Positions 51,460 through 61,275 of a stretch of 61,664 nucleotides of DNA are shown piece by piece (positions within the stretch are counted from its first letter, which is position 1; every line of letters starts with the position of its first letter). Both the position numbers and the translations under genes were made by a program. Below the pieces are notes generated by a model, which was given only the letters and a program-made list of their open reading frames with translations, was not told where the DNA came from and ran no database searches. Source of the DNA: a virus. The stretch covers positions 1-61,664 of IMG/VR virus record IMGVR_UViG_3300046488_000260; one strand, written 5' to 3'.

Positions 51460-54260
51460 ACATGGCGATTTCCGATATCAACACGGGCAAGGAACTGGCG
51501 GCTGCATACCGGCCTGTCGTCTTTGTAGACTTCGTTTTTCCGGACGGCGCCAGCCTCTTCGTTGCCTCTATCGCTGCCACCTTCAACGGCCACACCTACG
51601 ACGCGCGGATCGACGACCAGCAGATCGACAGGATTGCGTCCCTCAGCGAACAGGGCATCGACCGGGTTCCATCAGTAACCATCGTCATGGCGGACCCCTC
51701 GGGCAGCCTGTTCGCCACATACGAACGCGGCCACGGCTTCAAGGGCGCCTCCATGACGCTCAGGTTCGCGCTCTACGATCCGCCCTCCGGCAATTTCACT
51801 TCGGACAACTTCGTTCCGTTCGTGGGCGTCTGTGACCAGCCCTCAATCGACGAGAAGAACCTGACAGTGTCCGCGCAGAGCAAACTGAACCTCTCGCAGT
51901 TCATGCTGCCGACCGCGCCTATCCAGGTTCGCTGCATCTGGGTCAACCCGACCACGACCGCGCAGCGCGCGACGGCGGACAACGCCTCGTCCCTCTACTA
52001 CCCGTGCGGTGAGACGCGCGACGTCGCCACGGCGCCCCCCTGCGCGTACACCAAGCAGACCTGCACCCGCCCCAACCGATACAGTGGATCCACCTTCGCG
52101 CCCGGCCAAACGGACACCGGTGAGAACTACATCTCGGGCAAATGGGATTCCTGGCGCAACGCGGACACGAGCGGAAAGTACAAGGAGTTCTGGCCGGTCT
52201 GGTTGGGCGGCAAGGCATGGGTGCAGTGCGTCCCGCTGAACCAGTTTGGCGACGGCAACTACACCCGTGGCGAGGTGGCGGTCGGCATCGGTGAGGTGGC
52301 GGTGTCGCGCGTCATTGCCAACGGCATCGAACTCTCGCAGGGCGGCAAGGACTACTTCTGGGGCTACACCAACCTGGGATATCGCGACGGCACGCCCAAC
52401 GCGGATGCCGGCTACAACGGTCAGGGCGACCCCTATGGCGGCTTGACGGTGATCGAGTACCGGGCTCCGAAGACGATCATTTCGCCGGAGTCCCCCGCCA
52501 CCGTCATGGTCTTAGGCGAGAAGGCGGTGGCCGGACACATGACCGCGCAGTCGTCCATTGCCATCACGTCGGCCCAGGCTGGCATCGACGGCAACCCCAG
52601 CCCCATCGTGATTCACTTCGGTCGGGGACTGGCGGGCCTCGCGGACCCGGGCGACCAGTCGGCCATTACCATCACGGGCTGCTCGTGGGCGGCGGCCAAC
52701 GGGTCTTGGACCATGGAATTGCTCGAACTGCCGTACGACCACGCCACACTGCGCGGTTCGATGGCGTACGGCTCCGGCGGCGCGTGCACCGCGTACTACA
52801 ACCAGTCCACGCAGAGCGGGGGCGGCCCGACGCCCGGCATCATCCAGGAGACGCTGCGCCAGTGCGGGATAGGCGCCGCGGAGATCAGCGCCCCCATGAC
52901 CGCGGTGGCGAACGCGATTTGTAACGCCAATATCACCACCACGGACGGGGGTGGCAACGCATACACGCAGCCTCGGTTTTCGAGCGCGGTGGCGGTACGC
53001 CAACGCCGGTCGGCTGCCGATATCGTGCGCGGCCTGCGCCAGTCCATCGGCGCGCTGCTGACGGTTGATCAGTCGGGCCTGATCGGGATGCGTGTCGAAG
53101 GTCCACTCGCGGAACAGCAGGGCGCGGGCCCTGTTGATGGCAGTAATGTCGCGATACCCATCAGGAGCACTCTGCGCGACGGCAGCACCGCCAACGGCTA
53201 CACCGCGTACCGCTTCGACGACTCCAACTGCTGGAACCTGAAACGGGGCCCGCAGCAGTCGGCACAGATGCCAAACCGGGTCAACTTCTCCTTCCAGGAC
53301 CCCGTCCAGCAGTACGCAGTCTCGTCCTTCTCGCTGGTGGATTCTGACGATGTAGCGCGCGTGGGGCGGGAGATTCCTGGTGGCCTGCAGGTCAACCCGG
53401 AAGGCATCGCCAGCTATAACCACGCGCTGCGCTGCGGGCGCCTGGGCCTGAACAAGATCCACCGGGGCAACCCGTCCGGCGACACCCGGGGAACCGACTG
53501 GTGGGAGTGGACGACGTCGTTCCGCGCCTGCAAACTGCGCATCGGGGACATCGTCACACTGAACAGCACCGTCTACAACCTGACGGAGCAGATGGTTCGG
53601 CTCACCGAGATCAAGCCCTCAAAGAACTTCGAAACGGTCGCGCTGAAGGGCCACTACCACGACGACACCTGGTACCTGGACTCGCATGGCAACGCGGCAG
53701 ACCCCGCGCGCGGCGCCGCGCCTTGGGCCGGTCTGGGCGCCTGCGTTCCGCCATCGTTCGCTGTTGAGGTTTCCGCGCTCGATCCGACCGTGGCCGAAGT
53801 GACCGGCCTGGCGTTCACCAATCCGCTCAATACTTACTCGATTCAGTCGGGAACCTTTACGTTCTGCTACGTCATCGAGTCGGAGATTCTCTCGACGCTG
53901 GCTGCGGCCATCACTGATCCGGCCGCAACGAGCATCAGCCTGGTGGACGCATCGCAAGTCTCTGCCGGCGACCACCTCCAGATCGGGCGCGAGGTGGTGC
54001 TGTGTGGCACCCCAGCCGGCGGCACGGTGCCGGTGACGCGCGGCCAGTTGGCCACCACTCCCGCTACCGCTCTCAACAATGCGTCGATCTGGAAGGTCCA
54101 GCAGAAGGCCACAACGGTGAGCTTCCCATTGGACTTTGTGAACTCCGCAGCGATTGCGGACTGGGCATTGATGCAGCCGTTGCCGGGTCGGTCACGAACG
54201 CCTATGGATCGTCGGAGGTGTCCTGGGCCGCGCTCGCCAACAACAGCGACCAAGGAATGA
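51456..54260 (+). CDS. Tail hub-like protein (DUF2163-like), frameshifted near its end
   Basis: 934 codons. Residues 1-160 look like DUF2163 (YRPVVFVDFVFPDGASLFVA, VTIVMADPSGSLFATYERGH, LRFALYDPPSGN). A Cys-rich part follows (YPCGETRD, CAYTKQTCTRPNRYSG), then a large beta domain (IIQETLRQCGIGAAEISAPM, VRGLRQSIGALLTVDQSGL) typical of siphovirus/GTA tail hubs. After ADWALMQPLP (about 54180) the frame runs into nonsense (GRSRTPMDRRRCPGPRS) and stops at 54260, while the natural continuation is in the -1 frame. GTG 51456 overlaps the previous stop; ATG 51462 is the alternative. Confidence 0.85.
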   Translation: MNMAISDINTGKELAAAYRPVVFVDFVFPDGASLFVASIAATFNGHTYDARIDDQQIDRIASLSEQGIDRVPSVTIVMADPSGSLFATYERGHGFKGASMTLRFALYDPPSGNFTSDNFVPFVGVCDQPSIDEKNLTVSAQSKLNLSQFMLPTAPIQVRCIWVNPTTTAQRATADNASSLYYPCGETRDVATAPPCAYTKQTCTRPNRYSGSTFAPGQTDTGENYISGKWDSWRNADTSGKYKEFWPVWLGGKAWVQCVPLNQFGDGNYTRGEVAVGIGEVAVSRVIANGIELSQGGKDYFWGYTNLGYRDGTPNADAGYNGQGDPYGGLTVIEYRAPKTIISPESPATVMVLGEKAVAGHMTAQSSIAITSAQAGIDGNPSPIVIHFGRGLAGLADPGDQSAITITGCSWAAANGSWTMELLELPYDHATLRGSMAYGSGGACTAYYNQSTQSGGGPTPGIIQETLRQCGIGAAEISAPMTAVANAICNANITTTDGGGNAYTQPRFSSAVAVRQRRSAADIVRGLRQSIGALLTVDQSGLIGMRVEGPLAEQQGAGPVDGSNVAIPIRSTLRDGSTANGYTAYRFDDSNCWNLKRGPQQSAQMPNRVNFSFQDPVQQYAVSSFSLVDSDDVARVGREIPGGLQVNPEGIASYNHALRCGRLGLNKIHRGNPSGDTRGTDWWEWTTSFRACKLRIGDIVTLNSTVYNLTEQMVRLTEIKPSKNFETVALKGHYHDDTWYLDSHGNAADPARGAAPWAGLGACVPPSFAVEVSALDPTVAEVTGLAFTNPLNTYSIQSGTFTFCYVIESEILSTLAAAITDPAATSISLVDASQVSAGDHLQIGREVVLCGTPAGGTVPVTRGQLATTPATALNNASIWKVQQKATTVSFPLDFVNSAAIADWALMQPLPGRSRTPMDRRRCPGPRSPTTATKE

Positions 54261-54562
54261 AACTGTACGCCCCCCCCGGCGCCGGGACCACCATGGAGGT
54301 GATCAACCCCACCGCGAACACGGATTATTCGATTCTGGCGGGCGACACGACGGTCAACGTGGTGGCGACGACACGCGTGGTCACGATCACGCTGCCGCCG
54401 GAAGCTCCCAACCGGGGCGGCATCGTTGTGGTCAACCGGGCGGTGGGCAGCACGTTCGATGTGCGCGTCGTCCCGGCATCGCTGGACGACATTGACGGGT
54501 CCCCGACTGCGGTGGAGATCCTGACGGCGACCAGCCCGACCTGGGCGGGGGTGGCTGCGTAG
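54185..54562 (+). pseudogene. C-terminal part of the tail hub-like gene, in the -1 frame
   Basis: From GGG 54185 the -1 frame reads SVTNAYGSSEVSWAALANNS, continuing DTTVNVVATTRVVTITLPPE and ending NPTWAGVAA-like to TAG 54562. It joins directly to PLDFVNSAAIADWALMQPLP of the previous frame if one G is added to the GGG run at 54185-54187. No start codon of its own is supported. It is either a true single-base deletion or a sequence error. Confidence 0.7.
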
Positions 54563-57189
54563 TGGGCAACTGGATCACCATCTCGACAGCCGGCGCGCCT
54601 GGCGGCACGGTCGGCGTCACCCTGCCATACACCATCGATTCGGCGGTGGGCTACTACGACGTCGACGCCGGCGTGCTCACGGTCGAAGTTTCGGTGACGC
54701 CGGGCGCAGGAACCAACGACGCCAAGGGCGGCCACGTCTATCTCGAGGTGCCGGACGCGTCGGCGTCGGCGGGTGGCGTCGCGTCCTACAGCCTTGCAGC
54801 ATCGGCGCTGGGGCACACAGGGACACGCCCGCTGCGCGGTGCGTGGAAGCCGATCGATGCCGGCGTCTACACCTACGAGGCGGACCAGCAGCCGTGGATT
54901 GTCAAGATTTCGGTCAAAACCGCCACCCTGCATTCCGGAGGGAGTGCGACGAACGTGCGGGTCTACGTGTCGGCTTTCTCCCTGACGCAGAACTTGCCGT
55001 TGGTGCGCGTGGGTGAAACCGGTGAAACGCCCAGCGCGGTCTGCACCGTGATTCCCGGCGTCGCCAAGCCGGGTGCCGGCAACGCCAACGCGCCGAACGT
55101 GGGTTCCGTTGTCGCTACCGTCCTGGCGAACGACAACCACACCGGGAAGCTTCTAACCCCAATCGCCGTAGTTGTGTCGGGGCTTCCGGATCCACTTCCT
55201 CCTGGGTGGGGATACGAGGTCTGTCTGACGTGGGACGAGAACGTGCCGGACTACACGGATCCGAATCTCGGGCAGGTGGCGACGGGCATCTTCAGCAACG
55301 CCGGCCTGGTGCCCGCAGGGCCGGACGGCGTGGAGGTTGGGCACACGCTGGCGCTCGATACGCCGACGACGGTCAAGCCGGGGGCGGTGTGGATTCGGGC
55401 GCTCATCAAGGATGCGCAAGGAAACATTCGCCGCAACGCGCTAGTCCCTGGAGTGACGCCGTGCGCGCCGATTGTCGTAGGCATCACGGACAACTCCGGC
55501 ACGATGGACCCGCGCCAGTTCAAGAACCAAGGCAGCGAGTTCCATTGGGACGCGGCGCGCGGCAAGTGGGCTCTCAACGCGAGTAACGAGTTCAAGGTGG
55601 ACCCCGATACCGGCAAGTGGGTCATGGACAAGATCGACCTGCTGAAGGCGATCAACGCCAGCGCCGAGTTCCATGTGGACCCCGACACGGGCAAGTGGTC
55701 CGTCAACAAGGTCGCGCTGTTCACGCCGACGATGGGCGGCGAGTTCAACGTCGATGGCACGACGGGGGCCATCTCTATTAAGACCGTAGACATGAGCAAG
55801 GCGTCCAATCTGAGCACCCAGTTCACCAAAGTCGGCAGCACGCAGACGATCACCAGCCTCGCGGCGGATCTCCTGCTGACCGGACGACTCCAGGTTGGCG
55901 GCGGCAAGGTGTCGCTGGCAAAGTTCTTCGATACGCAGTCCACGCCTGGTTTGATCGGGTTTGTCGGTGACGACACAACAACAGCCAGCAACCCGAACGG
56001 CACGGGCTACGTGGGGGCCTGGTGGAAGCGTATGGGCATCGGCGGGTCCGGTCCCACGACACCGAATTTCTTTGCAGACAGCAACGGCTATGTCATCTGC
56101 AAGAGCGTCCAGATTGCGGACGCCAGCGGCACGGCGGGCTACATCAACGACAGTGGATCCTGGTTCAAGCGCGTCGGGATCGGCGGGACGTCGGGCAGTC
56201 CGAATTTCTTTGCCGACAGCAACGGCTACGTGGCATTGGCGAGCGTCTACATTGGAGACACGGGCGGCAGCTATGGTGTCATCAGCGCGACGGGCTCCTG
56301 GTTTAAGAGCCTTGCGGTGGGCGGAACGAGCTGGAGCAGCCCGAAGCTGCGCGCCGACTCAACCGGGAAGCTGGACATCCTCGACGCGACATTCAGCTTG
56401 CAGCGTTCCGAAACCGGAGGCGAGAGCTACCTTGTGCAGATCAGGGACGCCTGGACGATTCCTGGCCTGTCCAGCGTATCGTTCACCGGCCTTCAGATTG
56501 CCCGCGTGTCCAACACGAACCACAAGGCCATGCTCATCAACAGGGGATTGCTCTGCCTGAACCCCGACAACAAGGTGGTCGCTGCGTTCACCAGTTATAA
56601 CAACGAACCCTCAGGCGGCAACGGTGGCTCGTTCTACGGAAGCTGCTGGTTGGCGAATGCCAGCGGGAATCAGACCATCATCTTAGACGGCGGTTTATCT
56701 GGCTACGGGAAGTTGAGCGTGGGCGACAGCAGCGGCAACGCGACGGTGTTGCTCGACGGCTCGACTGGTTCCGTCTACCTGACTTCCGGGTCCGGATCGG
56801 TGGGCTTTTATGTCAACGGAACAAAGCTCACGACTGGTGGCGGAGTCGCTGTCTGCTACTCGTTTTCCACTCCCACGCTGGCGGCAAGTATAGGCGTCAA
56901 CAATCTCACGTATGCGGGCGGAACGCCGCCAGCGGGCCTGTACCGCGTCAACATGGCGCTGACCACCGCCGGCACGGGTACGGGAAACGCGACCCTGATC
57001 GTGAATTGGAATGACGGCGCCGGTGCGAAGACGGGCAATATCATTTGCCTCTTCGCTCAGATTGGCGGAACGCCATCCGTGTTTAATTCGCTCCTGCTTT
57101 ACACCAGCGGCGGGACGATGACGTGGCAGGTGAACTATACGTCCACGGGGTCGTATGGCGTGGCGATCACAATGGAAAAACAAAGTTAG
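54562..57189 (+). CDS. Large tail fibre protein (J-like)
   Basis: 875-residue beta-rich fibre protein starting at GTG 54562 (overlaps TAG). The N-terminal 250 residues are fibronectin-like (VYLEVPDASASAGGVASYSL, WGYEVCLTWDENVPDYTD). The middle has two VDPDTGKW repeats (about 343-390), then three repeats of the SWFKRVGIGG/SNGYV type at about 486, 532 and 579, a 46-residue period. The C-terminal part ends TASTGSYGVAITMEKQS-like. It probably sits at the tail tip and contributes to host contact. Confidence 0.85.
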   Translation: MGNWITISTAGAPGGTVGVTLPYTIDSAVGYYDVDAGVLTVEVSVTPGAGTNDAKGGHVYLEVPDASASAGGVASYSLAASALGHTGTRPLRGAWKPIDAGVYTYEADQQPWIVKISVKTATLHSGGSATNVRVYVSAFSLTQNLPLVRVGETGETPSAVCTVIPGVAKPGAGNANAPNVGSVVATVLANDNHTGKLLTPIAVVVSGLPDPLPPGWGYEVCLTWDENVPDYTDPNLGQVATGIFSNAGLVPAGPDGVEVGHTLALDTPTTVKPGAVWIRALIKDAQGNIRRNALVPGVTPCAPIVVGITDNSGTMDPRQFKNQGSEFHWDAARGKWALNASNEFKVDPDTGKWVMDKIDLLKAINASAEFHVDPDTGKWSVNKVALFTPTMGGEFNVDGTTGAISIKTVDMSKASNLSTQFTKVGSTQTITSLAADLLLTGRLQVGGGKVSLAKFFDTQSTPGLIGFVGDDTTTASNPNGTGYVGAWWKRMGIGGSGPTTPNFFADSNGYVICKSVQIADASGTAGYINDSGSWFKRVGIGGTSGSPNFFADSNGYVALASVYIGDTGGSYGVISATGSWFKSLAVGGTSWSSPKLRADSTGKLDILDATFSLQRSETGGESYLVQIRDAWTIPGLSSVSFTGLQIARVSNTNHKAMLINRGLLCLNPDNKVVAAFTSYNNEPSGGNGGSFYGSCWLANASGNQTIILDGGLSGYGKLSVGDSSGNATVLLDGSTGSVYLTSGSGSVGFYVNGTKLTTGGGVAVCYSFSTPTLAASIGVNNLTYAGGTPPAGLYRVNMALTTAGTGTGNATLIVNWNDGAGAKTGNIICLFAQIGGTPSVFNSLLLYTSGGTMTWQVNYTSTGSYGVAITMEKQS

Positions 57190-57198
57190 GGAGGCCCA

Positions 57199-57582
57199 AT
57201 GAAGCAACCACAACGAACGGAAACACCACAAACACCTGCGCCGCTAGTCAACGGCGCACCAACACCAGGAGTGGCACCAGCGCCAGCAAATCCGGCCGAA
57301 GCGATGCCGGACAAGACGACGATGATCCACGTAAGCAAGCGCACCGCGAACGCGCTCCGTATGGGGATCGAGCAGGCGAATGCGGCGGCAGCGGCAGTGC
57401 GCGTCGCGGAGGAGCGGCTTCAGCAATCGCGGCAGGCGCTCCAGTCCATTGCCGGAACCAACCAGGGCTATTTCCTTGCGTTGATCGAAGACGCGGGAAA
57501 GAAGCCCGAGGATTTCGCCAACTTCGGGATTTGGGAGCAGGACGGCGAGTTCTACATTCGCGCGACACCGCAGGGTCAGTAG
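57199..57582 (+). CDS. Hypothetical tail-region protein
   Basis: 127-residue protein with GGGAGG before its ATG. Residues 1-40 are Pro/Thr/Ala-rich (TPQTPAPLVNGAPTPG), followed by a helical heptad part (AAAAAVRVAEERLQQSRQAL) and GIWEQDGEFYIRATPQGQ. No domain recognised. Ordered between two fibre genes, it may be a chaperone or adaptor. Confidence 0.65.
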   Translation: MKQPQRTETPQTPAPLVNGAPTPGVAPAPANPAEAMPDKTTMIHVSKRTANALRMGIEQANAAAAAVRVAEERLQQSRQALQSIAGTNQGYFLALIEDAGKKPEDFANFGIWEQDGEFYIRATPQGQ

Positions 57583-57591
57583 GAGGCAGTT

Positions 57592-59508
57592 ATGGCAGGT
57601 TGGCTCACAAGAACGAATTGGGCGGACGGCGATATGCCGAACGGCCAGGACTTCAGCAACATCGGTCTGGACATTCGCACATGGGGCGGGGCGGTGGACG
57701 CGGCCAACAATCCGCTCAACAACCTGTCCCTCGTGCGTCTAAACCCCGCCGCGTTGCCATCCGTGCCCTCCGCGGGCTCGTTTGTGTACGACTCCGCCGA
57801 TGCCAACCTTAAGTTCTACAACGGATCGGGCTGGTTTGTCGTTGGCGGCGCGAACCAGCCTCCGCACTGGTATGTCGGTTCGGGTCCGCCCGCAGGCGGC
57901 TCCGGTTTGACGGGCGACATGTACCTCAACAGCGCGAACGGCGATGTCTACGGCCCGAAGACCACGGTATGGGGCGGTCCTGCTCTCAACATTCGCGGGC
58001 CGCAGGGCATCCAGGGAGTTCAGGGGAACACGGGTCCGCAGGGTTCGCAGGGCGTCAAGGGTGACACCGGAAACACGGGCGCGCAAGGTCCGCAGGGGAA
58101 TCAGGGCATCCAGGGAATCCAGGGCGTTCAGGGGAACACGGGCTATGCGCCGCAGTACCTGCTTGGTTCCGGCGCGCCAAGCAACGGCCTGGGCAACAAC
58201 GGAGACATGTACATCAACTCGGCAACGAGCGACGTGTACGGGCCGAAGGCGGCTAGTGTCTGGACCGGGATCGTCTGCAACATCAAAGGCGCGCCGGGTA
58301 TTCAGGGTGTCAAGGGCGACACCGGCAACACGGGCGCGCAGGGCATTCAGGGCGTCAAAGGCGACATCGGCAACACAGGCGCGCAAGGCGTCCAAGGAAT
58401 CCAGGGCAACACTGGTACGACGGGAAATCCCGGCTACTCGCCGCTCTACATCGTCGCCGCTGGCGCGCCGGCTGGCGGCACGGGCAATAACGGGGACATG
58501 TATCTCAACTCCACGACCTCCGATGTTTACGGGCCGAAGGCGGGGGGTGCGTGGGGAGCCATTGTTGCGAACATCAAAGGCGCGACGGGGAACACGGGCG
58601 CGACGGGAACGACCGCCGTCTGGTTGAGCGGCGCCGGCGTCCCGTCGAGTGGCCTGGGCAACAACGGGGACATGTACCTCAACTCCACGACCGGAGATGT
58701 GTACGGGCCGAAGGCGGCCGGTGCGTGGGGCGCCATCGTCAAGAACCTTGTCGGACCTCCCGGAACTGGTATGAGCGATCCGGGATCGAACGGCATCATG
58801 TACCGCTCGGCGCTCAACACGTCGGCGGTTGCGACTGCCGCGCAGATCGAAGCCGCGCTCGGCTTCACGGATATCGCCACGGGCAACGTCTCCACGTCGG
58901 CGCATGGGTTGATGCCCAAGCTGGCAAACGACGCGACGAAGTTCCTGAATGGCGTCGGCTCCTGGGTGACGTTATTCTCGAACGGTCTTCTTGAGTTGCC
59001 GATGGTTGGAACGGGCAACGTCACGGCGGGCGCATACTACAGCGGCGGCTGGAAATATCGCGCCGCTTCCGCAGCGGCTCAGATCACCTTCAGTGGCGGC
59101 GATATTCAGTTCAACACCGCCGTTGCGGGTGCTCAGGATGCCACCGCTTCGTTCAGTACGCGGGCCACAATCCAAAATGGCGGCGGCAGCGCGATCACCA
59201 CCGGGATCAAGGGCGACCTGAAGGTGGACTTCAACTGCACGGTCACGGCCTGGACGCTGTTGGCCGATCAAAGCGGCAGCGTCGTGGTGAACGTCTGGAA
59301 AGTGGCGCAAGCCAGCTATCCGGCCACCAGCGGCAACAAGATCACGGCCAGCGCGCCGCCAACGGTTTCATCGGCTACTTATGCAACCAGCAGCACCTTG
59401 ACCGGCTGGACAACTTCTATCGCGGCGGGTGACTGCTTGCGGTTCAATGTGGATTCGATCACGACTTGCACGCGGGCCGTCTTAATCCTCAAGGTGACGA
59501 AGACTTAG
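57592..59508 (+). CDS. Collagen-like tail fibre protein
   Basis: 638 residues preceded by AGGAGG. Gly-x-y collagen stretches (GPQGIQGVQGNTGPQGSQG, GNQGIQGIQGVQGNTGY; about 135-285) alternate with four copies of a module of about 43 residues (for example LGNNGDMYINSATSDVYG and then PKAAG), at about nt 57870, 58160, 58450 and 58620. The C-terminal 200 residues are a beta domain (FSNGLLELPMVGTGNVTAGA). This forms a trimeric fibre in many phages. The nucleotide repeats are strongly conserved and could recombine. Confidence 0.88.
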   Translation: MAGWLTRTNWADGDMPNGQDFSNIGLDIRTWGGAVDAANNPLNNLSLVRLNPAALPSVPSAGSFVYDSADANLKFYNGSGWFVVGGANQPPHWYVGSGPPAGGSGLTGDMYLNSANGDVYGPKTTVWGGPALNIRGPQGIQGVQGNTGPQGSQGVKGDTGNTGAQGPQGNQGIQGIQGVQGNTGYAPQYLLGSGAPSNGLGNNGDMYINSATSDVYGPKAASVWTGIVCNIKGAPGIQGVKGDTGNTGAQGIQGVKGDIGNTGAQGVQGIQGNTGTTGNPGYSPLYIVAAGAPAGGTGNNGDMYLNSTTSDVYGPKAGGAWGAIVANIKGATGNTGATGTTAVWLSGAGVPSSGLGNNGDMYLNSTTGDVYGPKAAGAWGAIVKNLVGPPGTGMSDPGSNGIMYRSALNTSAVATAAQIEAALGFTDIATGNVSTSAHGLMPKLANDATKFLNGVGSWVTLFSNGLLELPMVGTGNVTAGAYYSGGWKYRAASAAAQITFSGGDIQFNTAVAGAQDATASFSTRATIQNGGGSAITTGIKGDLKVDFNCTVTAWTLLADQSGSVVVNVWKVAQASYPATSGNKITASAPPTVSSATYATSSTLTGWTTSIAAGDCLRFNVDSITTCTRAVLILKVTKT

Positions 59509-59509
59509 T

Positions 59510-60676
59510 ATGGCTACCGTCGAAACATACGCCGGCCCAACCGATTTCTGGTGGACGTGCCCCGCTGGCGTCCACAGCGTCCAGGTGGAGTGTTGGGGCG
59601 CGGGTGCTGGTGGGCAAGGCTGTTATAACTACGGGGGCGATCCAGACAATGTAAATTGGCAGGCCGGGTACGGTGGTCCCGGTGGGTCGTATGCAAGGAA
59701 AAACGCGTTCCCGGTCACCCCTGGCTCAACGTATCGAGTAACTGTTGGCACGGGCGGTACGTCGAATCCTGGGACTGCAACTTCGGGTTCCAACTATGGC
59801 GGATGCGGCACAAATTCCACATTCACCAATAACTCTTATACCAGTTCTGTCGTTGGTGCAGGCCAAGTAAATCCCTACATGCCGGGGGATTCAGGGGCAA
59901 CGGGTTCGGGCAGTCCGCTGGACGGTAATACTCAAGGGGCTTCGGGTGCGGCGAATTCCGGTTTCTATGGCGGGACCGGAGGAACCGGTGGAGGCCCCGG
60001 TGGTGGTGGCGGCGGGGCTGGTGCCGGTGGCGGGGCCGCTGGCGTTGGTTCTGCCCCCGGTGGTGGCGGCGGAGGCGGGAGTAACCCCGTTTATGCTCAC
60101 ACTGCGAGTGCCGCAGGGGCTTGGGGCAAGATCGTTCTCACTTACACGCCAGATCCGGTCGCCGCAACGCCAACGTTCGCTCCCGGCGCGGGCAGTTCCG
60201 CCGACACGATCACGGTAACGATCTCCAGCACGACGCCGGGGATGACGTTCCGGTACACGACGGACGGCTCGACGCCGACCAATTCTTACGGAACCGTGGG
60301 TACGTCAGTATCGGTCAGCCAGAACTGCACCGTCAAGGCAATCTGCTACGGCAGCGGCTACCAGGACAGCGGCGTTGGTTCGGCGGCGTACACCATCAAC
60401 GTCGCAACGCCGACGTTCGCGCCGGGGGCGGGCACTTACGCGGGGAACCAGACCGTCAACATTTCCTGCGCGACCAGCGGCGTGACGATCCGTTACACGA
60501 CGGACGGCTCGACGCCGACCAGCGGCGGCAACGGCACGGTGGGCACATCGGCGTCCATCACGTCATCCTGCACGCTCAAAGCAATTGCTTACCGGGCGGG
60601 CTGCACGGACAGCGGTGCGCAGTCGGCGGCTTACATAATCAGCAAGGGCGGCAACCAGGCTGCCGTCATGGGATAA
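59510..60676 (+). CDS. Gly-rich fibre protein with two chitobiase-like repeats
   Basis: 388 residues. A beta domain (EVWWTCPAGVHSVQ-like N-terminus) leads into a glycine-rich block (GGTGGGPGGGGGGAGAG, near 160-190). Two CHB_HEX_C-type repeats follow (PTFAPGAGSSADTITVTISS then RYTTDGSTPT; and PTFAPGAGTYAGNQ then RYTTDGSTPT). The matching DNA has the repeat ACGACGGACGGCTCGACG at about 60257 and 60498. Such domains are used for host or sugar binding, so this may be a receptor-binding tip. Confidence 0.82.
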   Translation: MATVETYAGPTDFWWTCPAGVHSVQVECWGAGAGGQGCYNYGGDPDNVNWQAGYGGPGGSYARKNAFPVTPGSTYRVTVGTGGTSNPGTATSGSNYGGCGTNSTFTNNSYTSSVVGAGQVNPYMPGDSGATGSGSPLDGNTQGASGAANSGFYGGTGGTGGGPGGGGGGAGAGGGAAGVGSAPGGGGGGGSNPVYAHTASAAGAWGKIVLTYTPDPVAATPTFAPGAGSSADTITVTISSTTPGMTFRYTTDGSTPTNSYGTVGTSVSVSQNCTVKAICYGSGYQDSGVGSAAYTINVATPTFAPGAGTYAGNQTVNISCATSGVTIRYTTDGSTPTSGGNGTVGTSASITSSCTLKAIAYRAGCTDSGAQSAAYIISKGGNQAAVMG

Positions 60677-60687
60677 GGAGACAAAAC

Positions 60688-61275
60688 ATGGCAACATACC
60701 TCGCACTCGCAAACCTCGCGACCGATGGCGCTTTTCTCGCGCGCATCGGGTACGCAATCGGCAAATATGCCGCTTACATCTTCAACGAAGCACCGGACGC
60801 GACGGACCATGCAAAGCGCCTCAACTGGGCGCTGAAGGCCACCGCGAACCCGCCGGCGATGGCGGCGGCCCTGGTGGGTTCGATCACCCGCGACGCCAAC
60901 GTGGTAGCGAACCTGGCGGCGGTGGCCGACACCGACCTCCAGACGGCCACGGAGACGGCCGCTAACACCATGATCGGCGTACCGATCAGCTACTCCGATC
61001 TCAACGCCCTGGCGAACGACAACACGTTCCTGCGGCGCGTGCAGATCGCCATCGCTCACTTCGCCAACTACATCCTGAACGAGTCGCCGGCCACCCCGAA
61101 CCACGCGGCGCGGTACCAGTGGGCGCGCACCTCCATTCTCAACACGCAGGGCATAGCGAACGCTCTGGCGCCGGCTGTGGTCATGGCCGACACGGTGGCG
61201 GCGAAGCTCCTGGGCACGAGCGACGCGGAGCTGCAGTCGGCGGTGGAGTTCGAGGCGAACCAGCTTCTCCTGTGA
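60688..61275 (+). CDS. Hypothetical phage protein with two duplicated halves
   Basis: 195-residue protein with AAGGAG before ATG 60688. Residues 4-95 (LALANLATDGAFLARIGYAI, YAAYIFNEAPDATDHAKRLN) and 101-195 (LNALANDNTFLRRVQIAIAH, ANYILNESPATPNHAARYQW) are clearly two copies of one domain. It is helical and has no known family. It follows the fibres and may be a structural or fibre-associated protein. Confidence 0.75.
   Translation: MATYLALANLATDGAFLARIGYAIGKYAAYIFNEAPDATDHAKRLNWALKATANPPAMAAALVGSITRDANVVANLAAVADTDLQTATETAANTMIGVPISYSDLNALANDNTFLRRVQIAIAHFANYILNESPATPNHAARYQWARTSILNTQGIANALAPAVVMADTVAAKLLGTSDAELQSAVEFEANQLLL

Noticed and set aside
54002-54184. Independent start for the hub C-terminal frame
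   Set aside because: The codons before 54185 are a shadow of the hub protein; the natural protein joins at the G run.
57990-58760. CRISPR-like or satellite array
   Set aside because: The repeats are in phase and encode collagen triplets and a repeated protein module.
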